Shown here: in pieces, positions 42,684 through 52,113 of the stretch | Position numbering within the stretch: the stretch's first letter is position 1 | How the letters are laid out: each line of letters starts with the position of its first letter | Origin: Kibdelosporangium banguiense | GTDB taxonomy: Bacteria; Actinomycetota; Actinomycetes; Mycobacteriales; Pseudonocardiaceae | DNA length: 64,000 nt | Direction: 5' to 3' | Assembly (NCBI RefSeq): GCF_017876405.1 | Contig: NZ_JAGINW010000001.1 | Location: 5,035,203-5,099,202 of the forward strand | Made by a program: the position numbers and the translations under genes | The notes under the pieces: generated by a model | The model's database searches: none | Told to the model about the DNA's origin: nothing | The model's input: only the letters and a program-made list of their open reading frames with translations

Positions 42684-42705
42684 TACCCGACATCAGCGTC
42701 GGTTA
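42684..42705. promoter_or_regulatory. TetR operator at the regulator's own promoter
   Basis: TACCCGACA-TCAG-CGTCGGTTA is the imperfect copy of the 22-bp palindrome at 41939-41960 and keeps CCGACA-N4-YGTCGG. It lies 30 bases before the TetR start and suggests autoregulation. Confidence 0.8.
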
Positions 42706-42791
42706 TCGGCATCAGGCCGCGGACGCGGACGACCCGGTCATGGTCAGCAACGCGACCATGACCGTCAAGGTGAAGCCATAGGACGCCGAAG

Positions 42792-43590
42792 TCACCTGAC
42801 GTTCTCATGCTGAGGCCTCAGCGGACCAGCGAGCGTGGCTGCGCCGATGGCGAGGAGTGCGACGATGCCCATCTGGACGTATTCGACGTTGGCGAACGCG
42901 TGCGGGATGTCGCGTGGTTCCAGCGTGAGGTAGAGGATGCCGAGGGTGGCCACGCCGAGCGCGAGGCCGCTCTGCTGCAAGGTGATCAGTACTCCACTGC
43001 CGACGCCGCCCAGGTGGGCGGGGACGTCGGCCAGCACGCTGTGGAACAGTCCGGTGAACAGGATCGACTGTCCGGCACCTACCACCGCGAGCGGCACAGT
43101 AGTGGTCCAGAGGCTGACGTGCGGCCATGCCGTGACGAGCACGATCACCGGCGATGTGAGTCCTAGGAGTTGGACGACTGCGCCGGCGGTCAGTGCGGCC
43201 CGTCCGAATCGGCTGATCAGCCCTGGGGCGGCCAGGGAACCGGCGAAGAACAGCAAGGCCATCGGCAGGATGGCCAGGCCGCCGTGCAGGGCGTCCTCGT
43301 GCAGTCCGTTTTGGACGGTGAGGGCGAAGACGAACATGAAGGCGCCGAAGCCGATGCTGAACGCGAACACCATTGCCAGTCCGCGGGACATCGATGGCAA
43401 CCGCAGCAGCGACGGTGGCAGCAGCGGGATCTCCCCGCGCTGCTCGGCTCGCTTCTCCACCACGACGGTGGCGACGCCGAGGACCACCGCGAGTGCGAGC
43501 AGCAGCCATGTCCACCACGGCCATCCTAGTGACTGTCCTTCGGTCAGCGGTACCAGCAGGGCGGTGAGGGTGGCGGCGAACAGTTTTGCG
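42792..43590 (-). pseudogene. MFS (DHA2-type) transporter, C-terminal half only
   Basis: About 265 residues match the second half of 14-helix DHA2 drug:proton antiporters. This begins near AATLTALLVPLTEGQSLGWP (about helix 7) and includes LLPPSLLRLPSMSRGLAMVF, LIGSLAAP-like text, VGAGQSILFTGLFHSVLAD and GVGSGVLITLQQSGLALGVA. The N-terminal six or so helices are missing. Upstream codons (about 43590 onward) are the complementary strand of a serine recombinase remnant. The gene was cut at that point and cannot form a transporter. Confidence 0.8.
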
Positions 43591-43708
43591 GCAAGTCTTC
43601 GAGTTGAGCCGCTTGGAGATCCACTTCGACAAGCGGACACACCAGGCTCGCTACCAGGTCACACTGCATCCCGAGACGATCAACGCGCTCAGCGACCTGC
43701 TGGCCGGA
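43586..43708 (+). pseudogene. C-terminal remnant of a large serine recombinase
   Basis: The 40 residues FELSRLEIHFDKRTHQARY through SDLLAG align with the very end of the intact recombinase at 44225 (FDLTQLTIQVHYKTGEATLT and following residues). The two proteins are different, so this is the tail of a second, older integrase directly abutting the cut MFS gene. No other part of it is present. Confidence 0.6.
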
Positions 43709-43950
43709 ATCGTTGTCCCGCTTGAAGATCATCCATCAGTTCACAGTCGGCCCGGCACCTCGAAACCGCGGCTACGTGAACGTGCCGACCTACGGAAACC
43801 GACCGATAGTTCAGTAACACTTCGCGGAATCTTGACCGTTGCAGCCACTCTTGACCTGGGCTGAAATCTGCTCCGCAGGGGTTTGTCCCAGGCGGCGCAA
43901 ACCCCTGCGGAGACTTCCGCTCGACGAGCCTTTTACGACGGGGTCGCCCC

Positions 43951-44228
43951 ATGACTGCTGAGCACCCCAACAAGTCATGCCAGCCTTCGGTGGACGACAC
44001 GGACTCGACCAGGGGGACGGTGATTCCGTTCCCTCTGGCCGCTCGGAACCCAAATGATTACCGGACCGAGAGGTGGAAGCTCGCCGTCGAAGTCCGCGGG
44101 GTCGGCGGAGCCGAGGGGAGTGGCTGCGTCGCGAACTCTCTGCCGTTGTTCGGGAGCTTCTCTTGTGGGCCCGCGAGGACCTGTCCGGTTCCGAGCTCTC
44201 GGACGATCATGAGGAGCGAGCTGCATGA
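43951..44228 (+). pseudogene. Small gene coupled to the recombinase, probably frameshifted
   Basis: The ATG at 43951 opens a frame that looks coding through VIPFPLAARNPNDYRTERWK and LAVEVRGVGG. From about 44112 another frame looks coding: GEWLRRELSAVVRELLLWA and REDLSGSELSDDHEER, ending with a TGA that overlaps the recombinase ATG (ATGA at 44225-44228). Joined, they make a roughly 90-residue acidic helical protein. Alternatively a 51-residue protein starts at GTG 44073. Its role may be an accessory or control factor of the integrase. Confidence 0.5.
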
Positions 44229-46249
44229 CTATTCGTAAGCCGGATCCACCGATGCCTGCAGCCGAATCTCACGTGGGTCGGGCTGGGTTGAGCGATCTGG
44301 CGGTGTCGCCGTTTGGCTTGCCGCTGGCGTTGCATGCCAAGGAAGTTCGCGTGGCGTGGGTTGGTAGGACCTCCACCGAGGAACATCAGGATCCCCGTCA
44401 ATCGCTCCTGCGTCAGTTGGGGCGATCCAAGTCCGCCTTGCCCGAGTCCTGGGTGGTCGTCTGCCACTTCTACGACGTCGAGTCCGGTCGCATGGAACTC
44501 GACAAGCGTGGCCGAGGGGCGAACTACGAACGCTTCGACATCCCGATCGCGCGCGATGGCGACATCGCTGATCTACTGCAGGAGGCCAAGCGGCCGGACC
44601 GCCGGTTCGATGTGGTCATCTGCGAGTCGATGTCGCGTCTGGCCCGCAAGATGTTCGAAACCCTTTCAGCGGAGCGGGAACTCGAACGCGCTGAGATCCC
44701 CGTGTTCGCCTCCAACGAGCCGATCCTGCTCACCGGAGGCCGCGCCCAGCAGATCCTCCAGCGGCGGATCAACCAGTCGGTGGCCGAGTACGAAGTCCTC
44801 AACATGCTGGAGCAGTCGTGGGGCGGCACCTGCACCCACGTCCGCGAGGGCTACAACATCGGCAAACCGCCGCACGGCTACAAGGCCAAGAAGTTCCGGC
44901 ACCCGAACCCGGTCAAAGCCGAGAAAGGGCTGACCAAGTCCCGCCTGGAACCAGACGGGCTGAAGGGTGAAACGGTCACTCTGATGGCGAAGTGGCGCTA
45001 CTACGAGAGGCTCGGCGCCGACACGATCGCAGAGCGGCTGAATCTCAATCTGGAGAAGCATCCGCCTCCGGAACCGCCGGGTGGCCTGCGGACCCGGGGC
45101 GCGTGGTCCAAGTCCAGTGTGGCCGAGATCCTGAAGAACCCGAAGTACACCGGTTACCAGGTCTACAACCGCCGAGCACGGCGGAGTCGAGGCGGACGCA
45201 ACAAGCCCAACCCGCCGGAGATGTGGGTGTGGTCGCCGGAGCCGGCGCACGAGCCGCTGATTCCCAAGTGGATGTTCGATGAGATCAACGCGCAGAGCAG
45301 CGAACGCCAAGGCTCTCGCGATGGCGCAAGCATCAAGAAAGATCCTCGTGCGAAACGCACCTACCTGTTCCGGCGCCGGGTGCTGTGTGATTGCGGCCGT
45401 CGGATGATCGGTAACCCGCGGCATGGCCGGACCTACTACCGATGCCACCCGGAAAACAACAACCGTGGACGGCCGGACAAGTACGAGGGTCATCCGGCCA
45501 CCATCTACATGCGAGAGGACCTCGTTGTTGATGCAGTGAATGAGTTCTTTGCGCATCGTGTCTTTGGCAATGCCCGGCGCGAGATGTTCGTCGCCGGGCT
45601 GGATCAAGCAGGCGACGACGATCGTCGCCAACGTGACGAGCAGCGCGAGCGTCTCCAGCGCAAGGTCGCAGACGCGACGAGGAAACAGGACAACGTGCTT
45701 CGGCAGGCCGAGAACGCCGATCCCAGCGACCCGTTCGCACAGGGTTTGCGCAATCGCTACAACGAGCTCGAAGCCGAACGACAGGCAGCTCTATCAGCCA
45801 TCGCCGAGCTCGACTCGCAGGAGGCTCAGCAGCCAGACCGCCCGAGCCTGGACGCCGTAGACCTCTTGGAAGCGTTGCCGCAGCTCGCAGTGAACCTGCA
45901 TCGAGCGCCACAGGAGCAGCTGAACAGGTTGTTCGATCTCACACAGTTGACCATCCAGGTCCACTACAAGACCGGCGAAGCGACACTCACCGTGACGCTG
46001 CCACAGGACCACATTCCGGAAGTCGCCGAAACAGCCAGCGAATTGGAGGAGAAAAGCCCAATGGGATGCAGCAAAACGGCAGGTCAAAGCCTGTGTGCAT
46101 CCTGTACGTGCCCCCGGTGCGACTCGAACGCACACTGGACGGATTTTGAGTCCGCTGCCTCTGCCGATTGGGCTACGGGGGCGTGGGAGGGGACTCTACG
46201 GGATCGGGTTGGGTGGGGCTGGAGGTGGGTGGGGGTGTGTGTCGGATAA
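44225..46249 (+). CDS. Large serine recombinase (integrase/resolvase family)
   Basis: A 674-codon serine recombinase. The catalytic domain has WVGRTSTEEHQDPRQS (nucleophile serine) and VVICESMSRLARKM. The 'recombinase' DNA-binding domain has SVAEILKNPKYTGYQVYNR. A zinc-ribbon-like part has LCDCGRRMIG and YYRCHPE. A coiled coil (about residues 470-550) and a C-terminal beta block follow. These are the parts of unidirectional phage-type integrases. The last 40-50 codons read antisense through a tRNA gene, so the native C-terminus (near PEVAETASELEE) is followed by fortuitous sequence. It is probably still functional. Confidence 0.88.
   Translation: MTIRKPDPPMPAAESHVGRAGLSDLAVSPFGLPLALHAKEVRVAWVGRTSTEEHQDPRQSLLRQLGRSKSALPESWVVVCHFYDVESGRMELDKRGRGANYERFDIPIARDGDIADLLQEAKRPDRRFDVVICESMSRLARKMFETLSAERELERAEIPVFASNEPILLTGGRAQQILQRRINQSVAEYEVLNMLEQSWGGTCTHVREGYNIGKPPHGYKAKKFRHPNPVKAEKGLTKSRLEPDGLKGETVTLMAKWRYYERLGADTIAERLNLNLEKHPPPEPPGGLRTRGAWSKSSVAEILKNPKYTGYQVYNRRARRSRGGRNKPNPPEMWVWSPEPAHEPLIPKWMFDEINAQSSERQGSRDGASIKKDPRAKRTYLFRRRVLCDCGRRMIGNPRHGRTYYRCHPENNNRGRPDKYEGHPATIYMREDLVVDAVNEFFAHRVFGNARREMFVAGLDQAGDDDRRQRDEQRERLQRKVADATRKQDNVLRQAENADPSDPFAQGLRNRYNELEAERQAALSAIAELDSQEAQQPDRPSLDAVDLLEALPQLAVNLHRAPQEQLNRLFDLTQLTIQVHYKTGEATLTVTLPQDHIPEVAETASELEEKSPMGCSKTAGQSLCASCTCPRCDSNAHWTDFESAASADWATGAWEGTLRDRVGWGWRWVGVCVG
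46109..46182 (-). tRNA. tRNA with anticodon CAA (tRNA-Leu by anticodon)
   Basis: The sequence folds as a cloverleaf: perfect 7-bp acceptor stem (GCCCCCG with CGGGGGC), D-arm GCC/GGC, anticodon stem GCGGA/TCCGT around loop CTCAAAA with anticodon CAA, five-base variable loop, and T-arm GTGCG-TTCGAGT-CGCAC. The discriminator base is A; CCA is not encoded. CAA reads UUG (Leu), but leucine tRNAs normally have a long variable arm, which this lacks. The recombinase frame crosses the gene on the other strand. Confidence 0.85.
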
Positions 46250-46339
46250 CTCCGCTGCGGGGGCGTGGGGGTGTGTTGTGCCGGTACGCTGCTGTTTCCG
46301 GCTTTTGATGTCCCTAACTACGGCGACAGGAGGACCCCG

Positions 46340-46936
46340 GTGACCGAGGTGGCTACCGAGGCCCGTGTGCAGCGGCGAGTGCTTGTCGCTGAGGATGAGG
46401 CGCTCATCCGGCTTGACCTGGTCGAGATGCTCAACGAGGAAGGGTATGAGGTCGCGGGGCAGGCCGCGGACGGTGAGGAGGCCGTGCGCCTGGCCACCGA
46501 ACTCAAGCCTGACCTTGTCATTCTTGACGTGAAGATGCCGAAGATGGACGGCATTGAGGCCGCTTCCTCCATCGTGGGGGATCGGGTTGCTCCGGTGGTC
46601 ATCCTGACCGCCTTCTCGCAGCGGGAGCTTGTCGAGCGGGCGCGGGATGCCGGCGCCATGGCCTACTTGGTCAAGCCGTTTGCCAAGCATGACCTTGTGC
46701 CCGCTATCGAGCTTGCTGTCAGCCGGTTCTCGGAGATGCAGGCCTTGGAGAACGAGGTGGCGGGGCTTACCGACCGGCTTGAGACGCGCAAGGTTGTCGA
46801 GCGCGCCAAGGGCCTGCTCATGAGCAAGCAGAGCCTGACCGAGCCGGAGGCTTTCCGGTGGATCCAGCGGACCGCCATGGATCGGCGAACCACCATGAAG
46901 GCTGTCGCTGAGGCCGTGGTGGACTCGCTGTCGTGA
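46340..46936 (+). CDS. pdtaR: ANTAR-domain response regulator, PdtaR homologue
   Basis: A 198-residue regulator. The receiver domain has VLVAEDEALIRLDLVEML (acidic pair), phosphoacceptor aspartate D63 in LVILDVKMPKMDG, and LVKPF with the conserved lysine. The C-terminal ANTAR RNA-binding domain has RKVVERAKGLLMSKQSLTEP and EAFRWIQRTAMDRRTTM. ANTAR proteins bind paired stem-loops in mRNA leaders and prevent termination. In mycobacteria PdtaR is phosphorylated by PdtaS. The GTG at 46340 follows AGGAGG. Its place before liv and polA genes matches other actinomycetes. Confidence 0.9.
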   Translation: MTEVATEARVQRRVLVAEDEALIRLDLVEMLNEEGYEVAGQAADGEEAVRLATELKPDLVILDVKMPKMDGIEAASSIVGDRVAPVVILTAFSQRELVERARDAGAMAYLVKPFAKHDLVPAIELAVSRFSEMQALENEVAGLTDRLETRKVVERAKGLLMSKQSLTEPEAFRWIQRTAMDRRTTMKAVAEAVVDSLS

Positions 46937-47165
46937 ATTCGTCCCATCATGGGATGCTGGTTACCGTCCGTGTTCGCTTGGGCGGTCAATCCGTAGTTGT
47001 CTAGGCCAAATGTCATCGCGTGATGGCGACTACCGTCACGATGTGGATACAGAGCAGGGGTGCATCTGTCCATCAGATGGTACGGCGGCTACTTTGCTCC
47101 CCAGCCAAGTCCCAGGTGGGGCTTACGCCTGTTTCAGGCACCCGGTTGGTCTTTGGAGGAACGTA

Positions 47166-48359
47166 GTGTCAAGAACACGACTCGTAGGAGCCTTGGCGTT
47201 GGTGGCCACCGCCTCCCTCACGCTGAGCGCCTGCGCCGGTAGCAGCAACTCGCCGGGCGGCACCACGGGTGGCAGCGGTGGCGACGCGCCCGCCTCGATC
47301 AAGGTCGGGTTCATGGGCGACCTGACTGGCGAGAACTCGGCCATCGTGATCCCGCCGCGCAACGGCGCGAAGATGGCGATCGACGAGTACAACAAGTCGA
47401 ACCCCAAGACCAAGATCGAACTGGTCGAGTACGACAGCCAGGCCAAGACCGAGCAGGCCACCGCGCTGACCCAGAAGGCCCTGACCCAGGACAAGATCTC
47501 GGCCCTGATCGGCCCGGCCTTCTCCGGTGAGTCCAAGGCCGTCGGCGCGATCCTCGAGCAGGGCAAGATCCCGAGCGTCTCGCCGTCGGCGACCAACCCG
47601 GGCCTGGCCAAGAACAACTGGACCTTCTGGCACCGCGTCGTGGCCAACGACGACGACCAGGGCCCCGGCATCGTCAACTTCCTGATCTCGGCCAAGAGCC
47701 CGAAGAAGGCCTACGTCCTGAGCGACGACCAGGAGTACTCGGTCGGCATCGCGGACGCGTTCGAGAAGACCTTCAAGGACAAGAGCATCCCGGTCGACCG
47801 GGACAAGTTCGCCAAGGACGCCTCGGACTACTCGTCCACGGTCAACAAGGTCCGCGCCGCCAACCCTGACGTCGTCGTCTTCGGTGGCTACTACGCCCAG
47901 GGCGCCCGGCTGATCAAGCAGCTGCGTGACGGCGGCGTGAAGGCGACCTTCGCCACCGGCGACGGCTCGCTGGACATCCAGCTGGTGACCGGTGCGGGTG
48001 CCGCCCAGGCCGAAGGCGCCGTCATCGGCTGCCCGTGCAAGATCCCGTTCGACACCGCCACCGGCGCGCTGAAGGACTGGGCGACCAAGTACAAGGCCGC
48101 CGCCGGTGCCGACCCCGCGATCTACGCGACCGAGGGCTACGACGCCGCGACCGCCATCATCAAGGCAGTCCAGGCCGGCAACACCACCGGTGAGAAGATC
48201 AACGAGTTCCTGAAGACGGTCAGCTTCGAGGGCATCTCCAAGCCGATCAAGTTCAAGGCCAACGGCGAGCCCGAGGCCAACTCGATCTTCGTCTACCAGG
48301 TGGTCGGCGGCAAGATCAAGCTGCTCGGCCCGTCGGCCGAGGCCAAGCTCGAGGGCTGA
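47166..48359 (+). CDS. livJ: Branched-chain amino acid ABC transporter, binding lipoprotein
   Basis: A 397-residue periplasmic-type binding protein with a lipoprotein signal (ATASLTLSACAGSSN) and the Peripla_BP_6 start SIKVGFMGDLTGENSAIVIP. Later blocks are ALIGPAFSGESKAVGAI, KAYVLSDDQEYSVGIADAFE and VVFGGYYAQGARLIKQL. It binds leucine, isoleucine or valine (or a related amino acid) for the LivHMGF complex encoded next. The GTG at 47166 has GGAGG at eight bases. A strong stem-loop follows the stop. Confidence 0.92.
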   Translation: MSRTRLVGALALVATASLTLSACAGSSNSPGGTTGGSGGDAPASIKVGFMGDLTGENSAIVIPPRNGAKMAIDEYNKSNPKTKIELVEYDSQAKTEQATALTQKALTQDKISALIGPAFSGESKAVGAILEQGKIPSVSPSATNPGLAKNNWTFWHRVVANDDDQGPGIVNFLISAKSPKKAYVLSDDQEYSVGIADAFEKTFKDKSIPVDRDKFAKDASDYSSTVNKVRAANPDVVVFGGYYAQGARLIKQLRDGGVKATFATGDGSLDIQLVTGAGAAQAEGAVIGCPCKIPFDTATGALKDWATKYKAAAGADPAIYATEGYDAATAIIKAVQAGNTTGEKINEFLKTVSFEGISKPIKFKANGEPEANSIFVYQVVGGKIKLLGPSAEAKLEG

Positions 48360-48392
48360 GTCCGGCGGAAGCCAGGACGACACTCATCGCTG

Positions 48393-48425
48393 GGGAGCGG
48401 GAGTCCCGAGTGGACTCCCGCTCCC
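48393..48425 (+). terminator. Stem-loop between livJ and livH
   Basis: A perfect 14-bp stem (GGGAGCGGGAGTCC with its complement) and loop CGAGT lie 34 bases after the livJ stop and 53 before livH. It can stop part of the transcripts or protect the livJ mRNA 3' end, so binding protein would exceed membrane components, as is usual in such operons. Confidence 0.7.
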
Positions 48426-48477
48426 GCCTTATGTCTCCACTTCTTCCCGATTTAGTCCAATAAGGCCACGAGACACC

Positions 48478-49440
48478 ATGAATGAGTTCATCCATCAGTT
48501 CGGCCCGAATACCGTGGACGGACTGCGAGTCGGCGCCATCTACGCGTTGGTGGCGCTCGGCTACACGATGGTCTACGGCGTGTTGCGACTGATCAACTTC
48601 GCGCACTCCGAGATCTTCATGATCGGTACGTTCGCCTCGATGTTCGTGCTGAGCAACATCCTCGGCCTGTCCGCGCCGCTGTCCGGCCTGGCCGCGATCG
48701 GCGTGCTCCTGCTGATGATGGCGTTCTCGGCCGCCGTATCCGGCGGCTCCGCCGTTCTGCTCGAACAGGTGGCCTACCGGCCGCTGCGCAAAAGAGGTGG
48801 CACCCGCCTCGCGGCCCTGATCTCCGCGATCGGCGCGTCGCTGTTCCTGCAGGAGTTCTTCAAGCTGGTCGTCATCAAGCCGATGACCGGCATCCCCGGC
48901 ACCAACGAGGTGCCCACGCCACGCCTGGTCGACCGGGACGTCGTGTTCACCATCGGCAACGCCGAGGTCCGCACCGACCACCTGATCGTCATCATCGCCG
49001 CGGTGGCGATGATGATCGTGCTGGACCAGCTGGTGAACCGCACCCGCATCGGCCGCGGTATCCGGGCCACCGCCCAGGATCCCGAGGCCGCGACTCTGAT
49101 GGGTGTCAACATCGACACCATCGTGCGAGTCACGTTCCTGCTCGGCGGCGCGATGGCGGGTATCGCCGGCGCGCTGTACGTGCTGGAATTCGAGATCATC
49201 AAGTACAACATCGGTTTTGTGCTGGGTATCAAGGCCTTCACCGCAGCTGTGCTCGGCGGTATCGGCAACCTGCGCGGTGCCCTGCTCGGCGGGATCGCGC
49301 TCGGTCTCATCGAGAACTGGGGCGCGATCTTCCTCGGTTCGGAGTGGAAGGACGTCATCGCGTTCGCGGTGCTGGTCCTGGTGCTGATGTTCCGGCCGAC
49401 AGGCATTCTCGGTGAATCCCTGCAACGGGCACGAGCGTGA
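48478..49440 (+). CDS. livH: Branched-chain amino acid ABC transporter permease LivH
   Basis: A 320-residue membrane protein of the BPD_transp_2 family, with about eight hydrophobic helices. Typical parts are NTVDGLRVGAIYALVALGYT, VYGVLRLINFAHSEIFMIG, RATAQDPEAATLMGVNIDT and KAFTAAVLGGIGNLRGALLG. It forms the membrane channel with LivM. It is the first of four closely spaced genes (livHMGF) after the livJ stem-loop. The next gene starts 10 bases after its stop. Confidence 0.93.
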   Translation: MNEFIHQFGPNTVDGLRVGAIYALVALGYTMVYGVLRLINFAHSEIFMIGTFASMFVLSNILGLSAPLSGLAAIGVLLLMMAFSAAVSGGSAVLLEQVAYRPLRKRGGTRLAALISAIGASLFLQEFFKLVVIKPMTGIPGTNEVPTPRLVDRDVVFTIGNAEVRTDHLIVIIAAVAMMIVLDQLVNRTRIGRGIRATAQDPEAATLMGVNIDTIVRVTFLLGGAMAGIAGALYVLEFEIIKYNIGFVLGIKAFTAAVLGGIGNLRGALLGGIALGLIENWGAIFLGSEWKDVIAFAVLVLVLMFRPTGILGESLQRARA

Positions 49441-49450
49441 GGGGCGAGAA

Positions 49451-50556
49451 GTGACACAGAGTTCGAACCCCTTCAAGGTCATCGGTCACCAGATCGACAA
49501 ACTCAGGGACTGGTGGGCCGACGCGCCGCACTGGCAGCGCTGGATCGTCTACATCGCACTGATCGTCGGCGCGCTGATCCTGCCCGCCCCTGCGATCGGC
49601 GCGTTCATGTCGCCCGGTGCGGACTGGGTGACGGTGCTGATCGACCCGATCGGCACGTACATCCTGATGGCCGTCGGACTGAACATCGTGGTCGGCATGG
49701 CCGGCCTGCTGGACCTCGGGTACGTCGCCTTCTTCGCCATCGGCGGTTACTCGCTGGCCTACTTCGGCACCAAGTACGGCTGGGACTTCTGGTACACGCT
49801 GGTGGTCGGCGTGCTGATCACGGCCGTCTCCGGCGTCGTCCTCGGTGCGCCGACGCTGCGCCTGCGCGGTGACTACCTCGCGATCGTGACGCTCGGCTTC
49901 GGTGAGATCGTCCGGATCACGGCCAACAACACCAAGGAGATCGGCGCCGCCAACGGCATCTTCGGCATCCCGCACCCGCCGCCGATGTTCGGCACCGAGT
50001 TCGCCCTGGACCCGGCGCCGTACTACTACCTGATCGTCGGCGCGATCGTGCTGATGATCGTGGTGTCCAAGCGGCTGGAGAAGAGCCGCGTGGGCCGGGC
50101 GTGGACGGCGATCCGCGAGGACGAGGACGCGGCCGAGCTGATGGGCGTGCCGACGTTCAAGTTCAAGCTGCTGGCCTTCGCGATGGGCGCGATGATCGGT
50201 GGTGTGGCCGGCACGGTCTGGGCCGGCAAGGTCATCTTCATCGCACCGACGAACTTCCCGTTCATCCTCTCCGCGACGATCCTCGCCGCGGTGGTGCTCG
50301 GTGGCGCCGGCAACCTGCCCGGTGTCATGCTCGGCGCGTTCGTGATCGCGTGGCTGCCGGAGATCTCACGTGAGGTCAAGGAATACCGCGTGCTCGTGTT
50401 CGGTGCCGTGCTCGTCGTCATCATGGCGTTCCGGCCGGAAGGCCTGTGGCCGTCCCGGCAGAGACGTGCTGAACTGCATGAGGGAACAGGTGGCATGGGC
50501 GCACTCGGCGCGGAAGTCTCCGGACCGGACTCCCAGGCCTCCGAGGAGGTGACCAA

Positions 50557-50560
<4 letters not shown>
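49451..50560 (+). CDS. livM: Branched-chain amino acid ABC transporter permease LivM
   Basis: A 369-residue permease with an N-terminal cytoplasmic extension, then eight to ten helices. Landmark blocks are MAVGLNIVVGMAGLLDLGYV, ADVALLTAP-like helix turns, RLRGDYLAIVTLGFGEIVRI, RAWTAIREDEDAAELMGVPT and ILAAVVLGGAGNLPGVMLGA. The GTG at 49451 (V-T-Q-S-S-N) follows a purine-rich site; an ATG upstream lies inside livH. The C-terminal tail of about 40 residues is polar. The stop overlaps the livG start (GTGA). Confidence 0.92.
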
Positions 50561-51337
<777 letters not shown>

Positions 51338-51348
<11 letters not shown>

Positions 51349-52054
51349 GGTGCAGGGCATCAATGTCCACTATGGAAAGATCGCGGCGCTCAAGGGTGTT
51401 TCGCTCGAGGTGGACGAGGGCGAGATCGTCACGCTGATCGGCGCCAACGGCGCGGGCAAGACGACCACGCTCAAGACCATCTCCGGGCTGCGGCCGTTGA
51501 CCAGCGGCGCGATCCGCTTCAAGGGCCAGGACATCTCCAAGGTGCCCGGCCACAAACGGGTCATCCTGGGCATCGGGCAGTCACCGGAAGGCCGGGGCAT
51601 CTTTCCCGGCATGACGGTGCTGGAGAACCTGATGATGGGTGCGTACGCCCGCAAGGACGACGTGTCCAAGCAGCTGGAAGAGGTCTTCGAGCTGTTCCCG
51701 CGGCTGGCCGAGCGCAAGTCGCAGTTCGGCGGCACGATGTCCGGCGGTGAGCAGCAGATGCTCACGATCGGGCGCGCGCTGATGACCAACCCGAGCGTGC
51801 TGCTGCTCGACGAGCCGTCGATGGGCCTGGCCCCGCTGCTGATCCAGCAGATCTTCGAGATCATCCAGACGATCAACGCTCGCGGCACCACCGTGCTGCT
51901 GGTCGAGCAGAACGCCCAGCAGGCGCTGAGCATCGCGCACCGCGCGTACGTCCTGGAGACCGGCATGGTCGTGAAGTCGGCCCCGGCTCAGGAACTGCTG
52001 CACGACCCGGCTGTCCGGGCCGCCTACCTCGGCGGTGACCTCGGCCTGCACTGA
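51338..52054 (+). CDS. livF: Branched-chain amino acid ABC transporter ATPase LivF
   Basis: A 238-residue ABC ATPase with Walker A GANGAGKTT, signature MSGGEQQMLTIGRALM, Walker B VLLLDEPSMGLAP and LVEQNAQQAL with GHRAYVLE-like end (IAHRAYVLETG). All are typical of LivF. The gene overlaps livG and ends the operon, followed 15 bases later by a strong intrinsic terminator. Confidence 0.93.
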
Positions 52055-52069
52055 CAGGTACCGGCACAC

Positions 52070-52096
52070 AGCCCGCCCGGCCACGCCGGGCGGGCT
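52070..52096 (+). terminator. Terminator of the liv operon
   Basis: A perfect 12-bp stem AGCCCGCCCGGC/GCCGGGCGGGCT with loop CAC is followed by a GTTGTCGTTCT tract. It lies 15 bases after the livF stop and 18 before the end of the convergent lipoprotein gene, which it may also serve. Confidence 0.85.
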
Positions 52097-52113
52097 GTTG
52101 TCGTTCTGCCGTT

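Noticed and set aside
42805-43632. Second minus-strand frame parallel to the MFS gene
   Set aside because: Arginine-rich shadow of the MFS reading frame without membrane helices.
46095-46343. Small frame reading ATRTHTGRILSPLPLPIGLR
   Set aside because: This is the well-known false protein produced by translating a tRNA gene region antisense, not a gene.
47169-48383. A 404-codon minus-strand frame under livJ
   Set aside because: Antisense shadow with repetitive composition; livJ is well supported.
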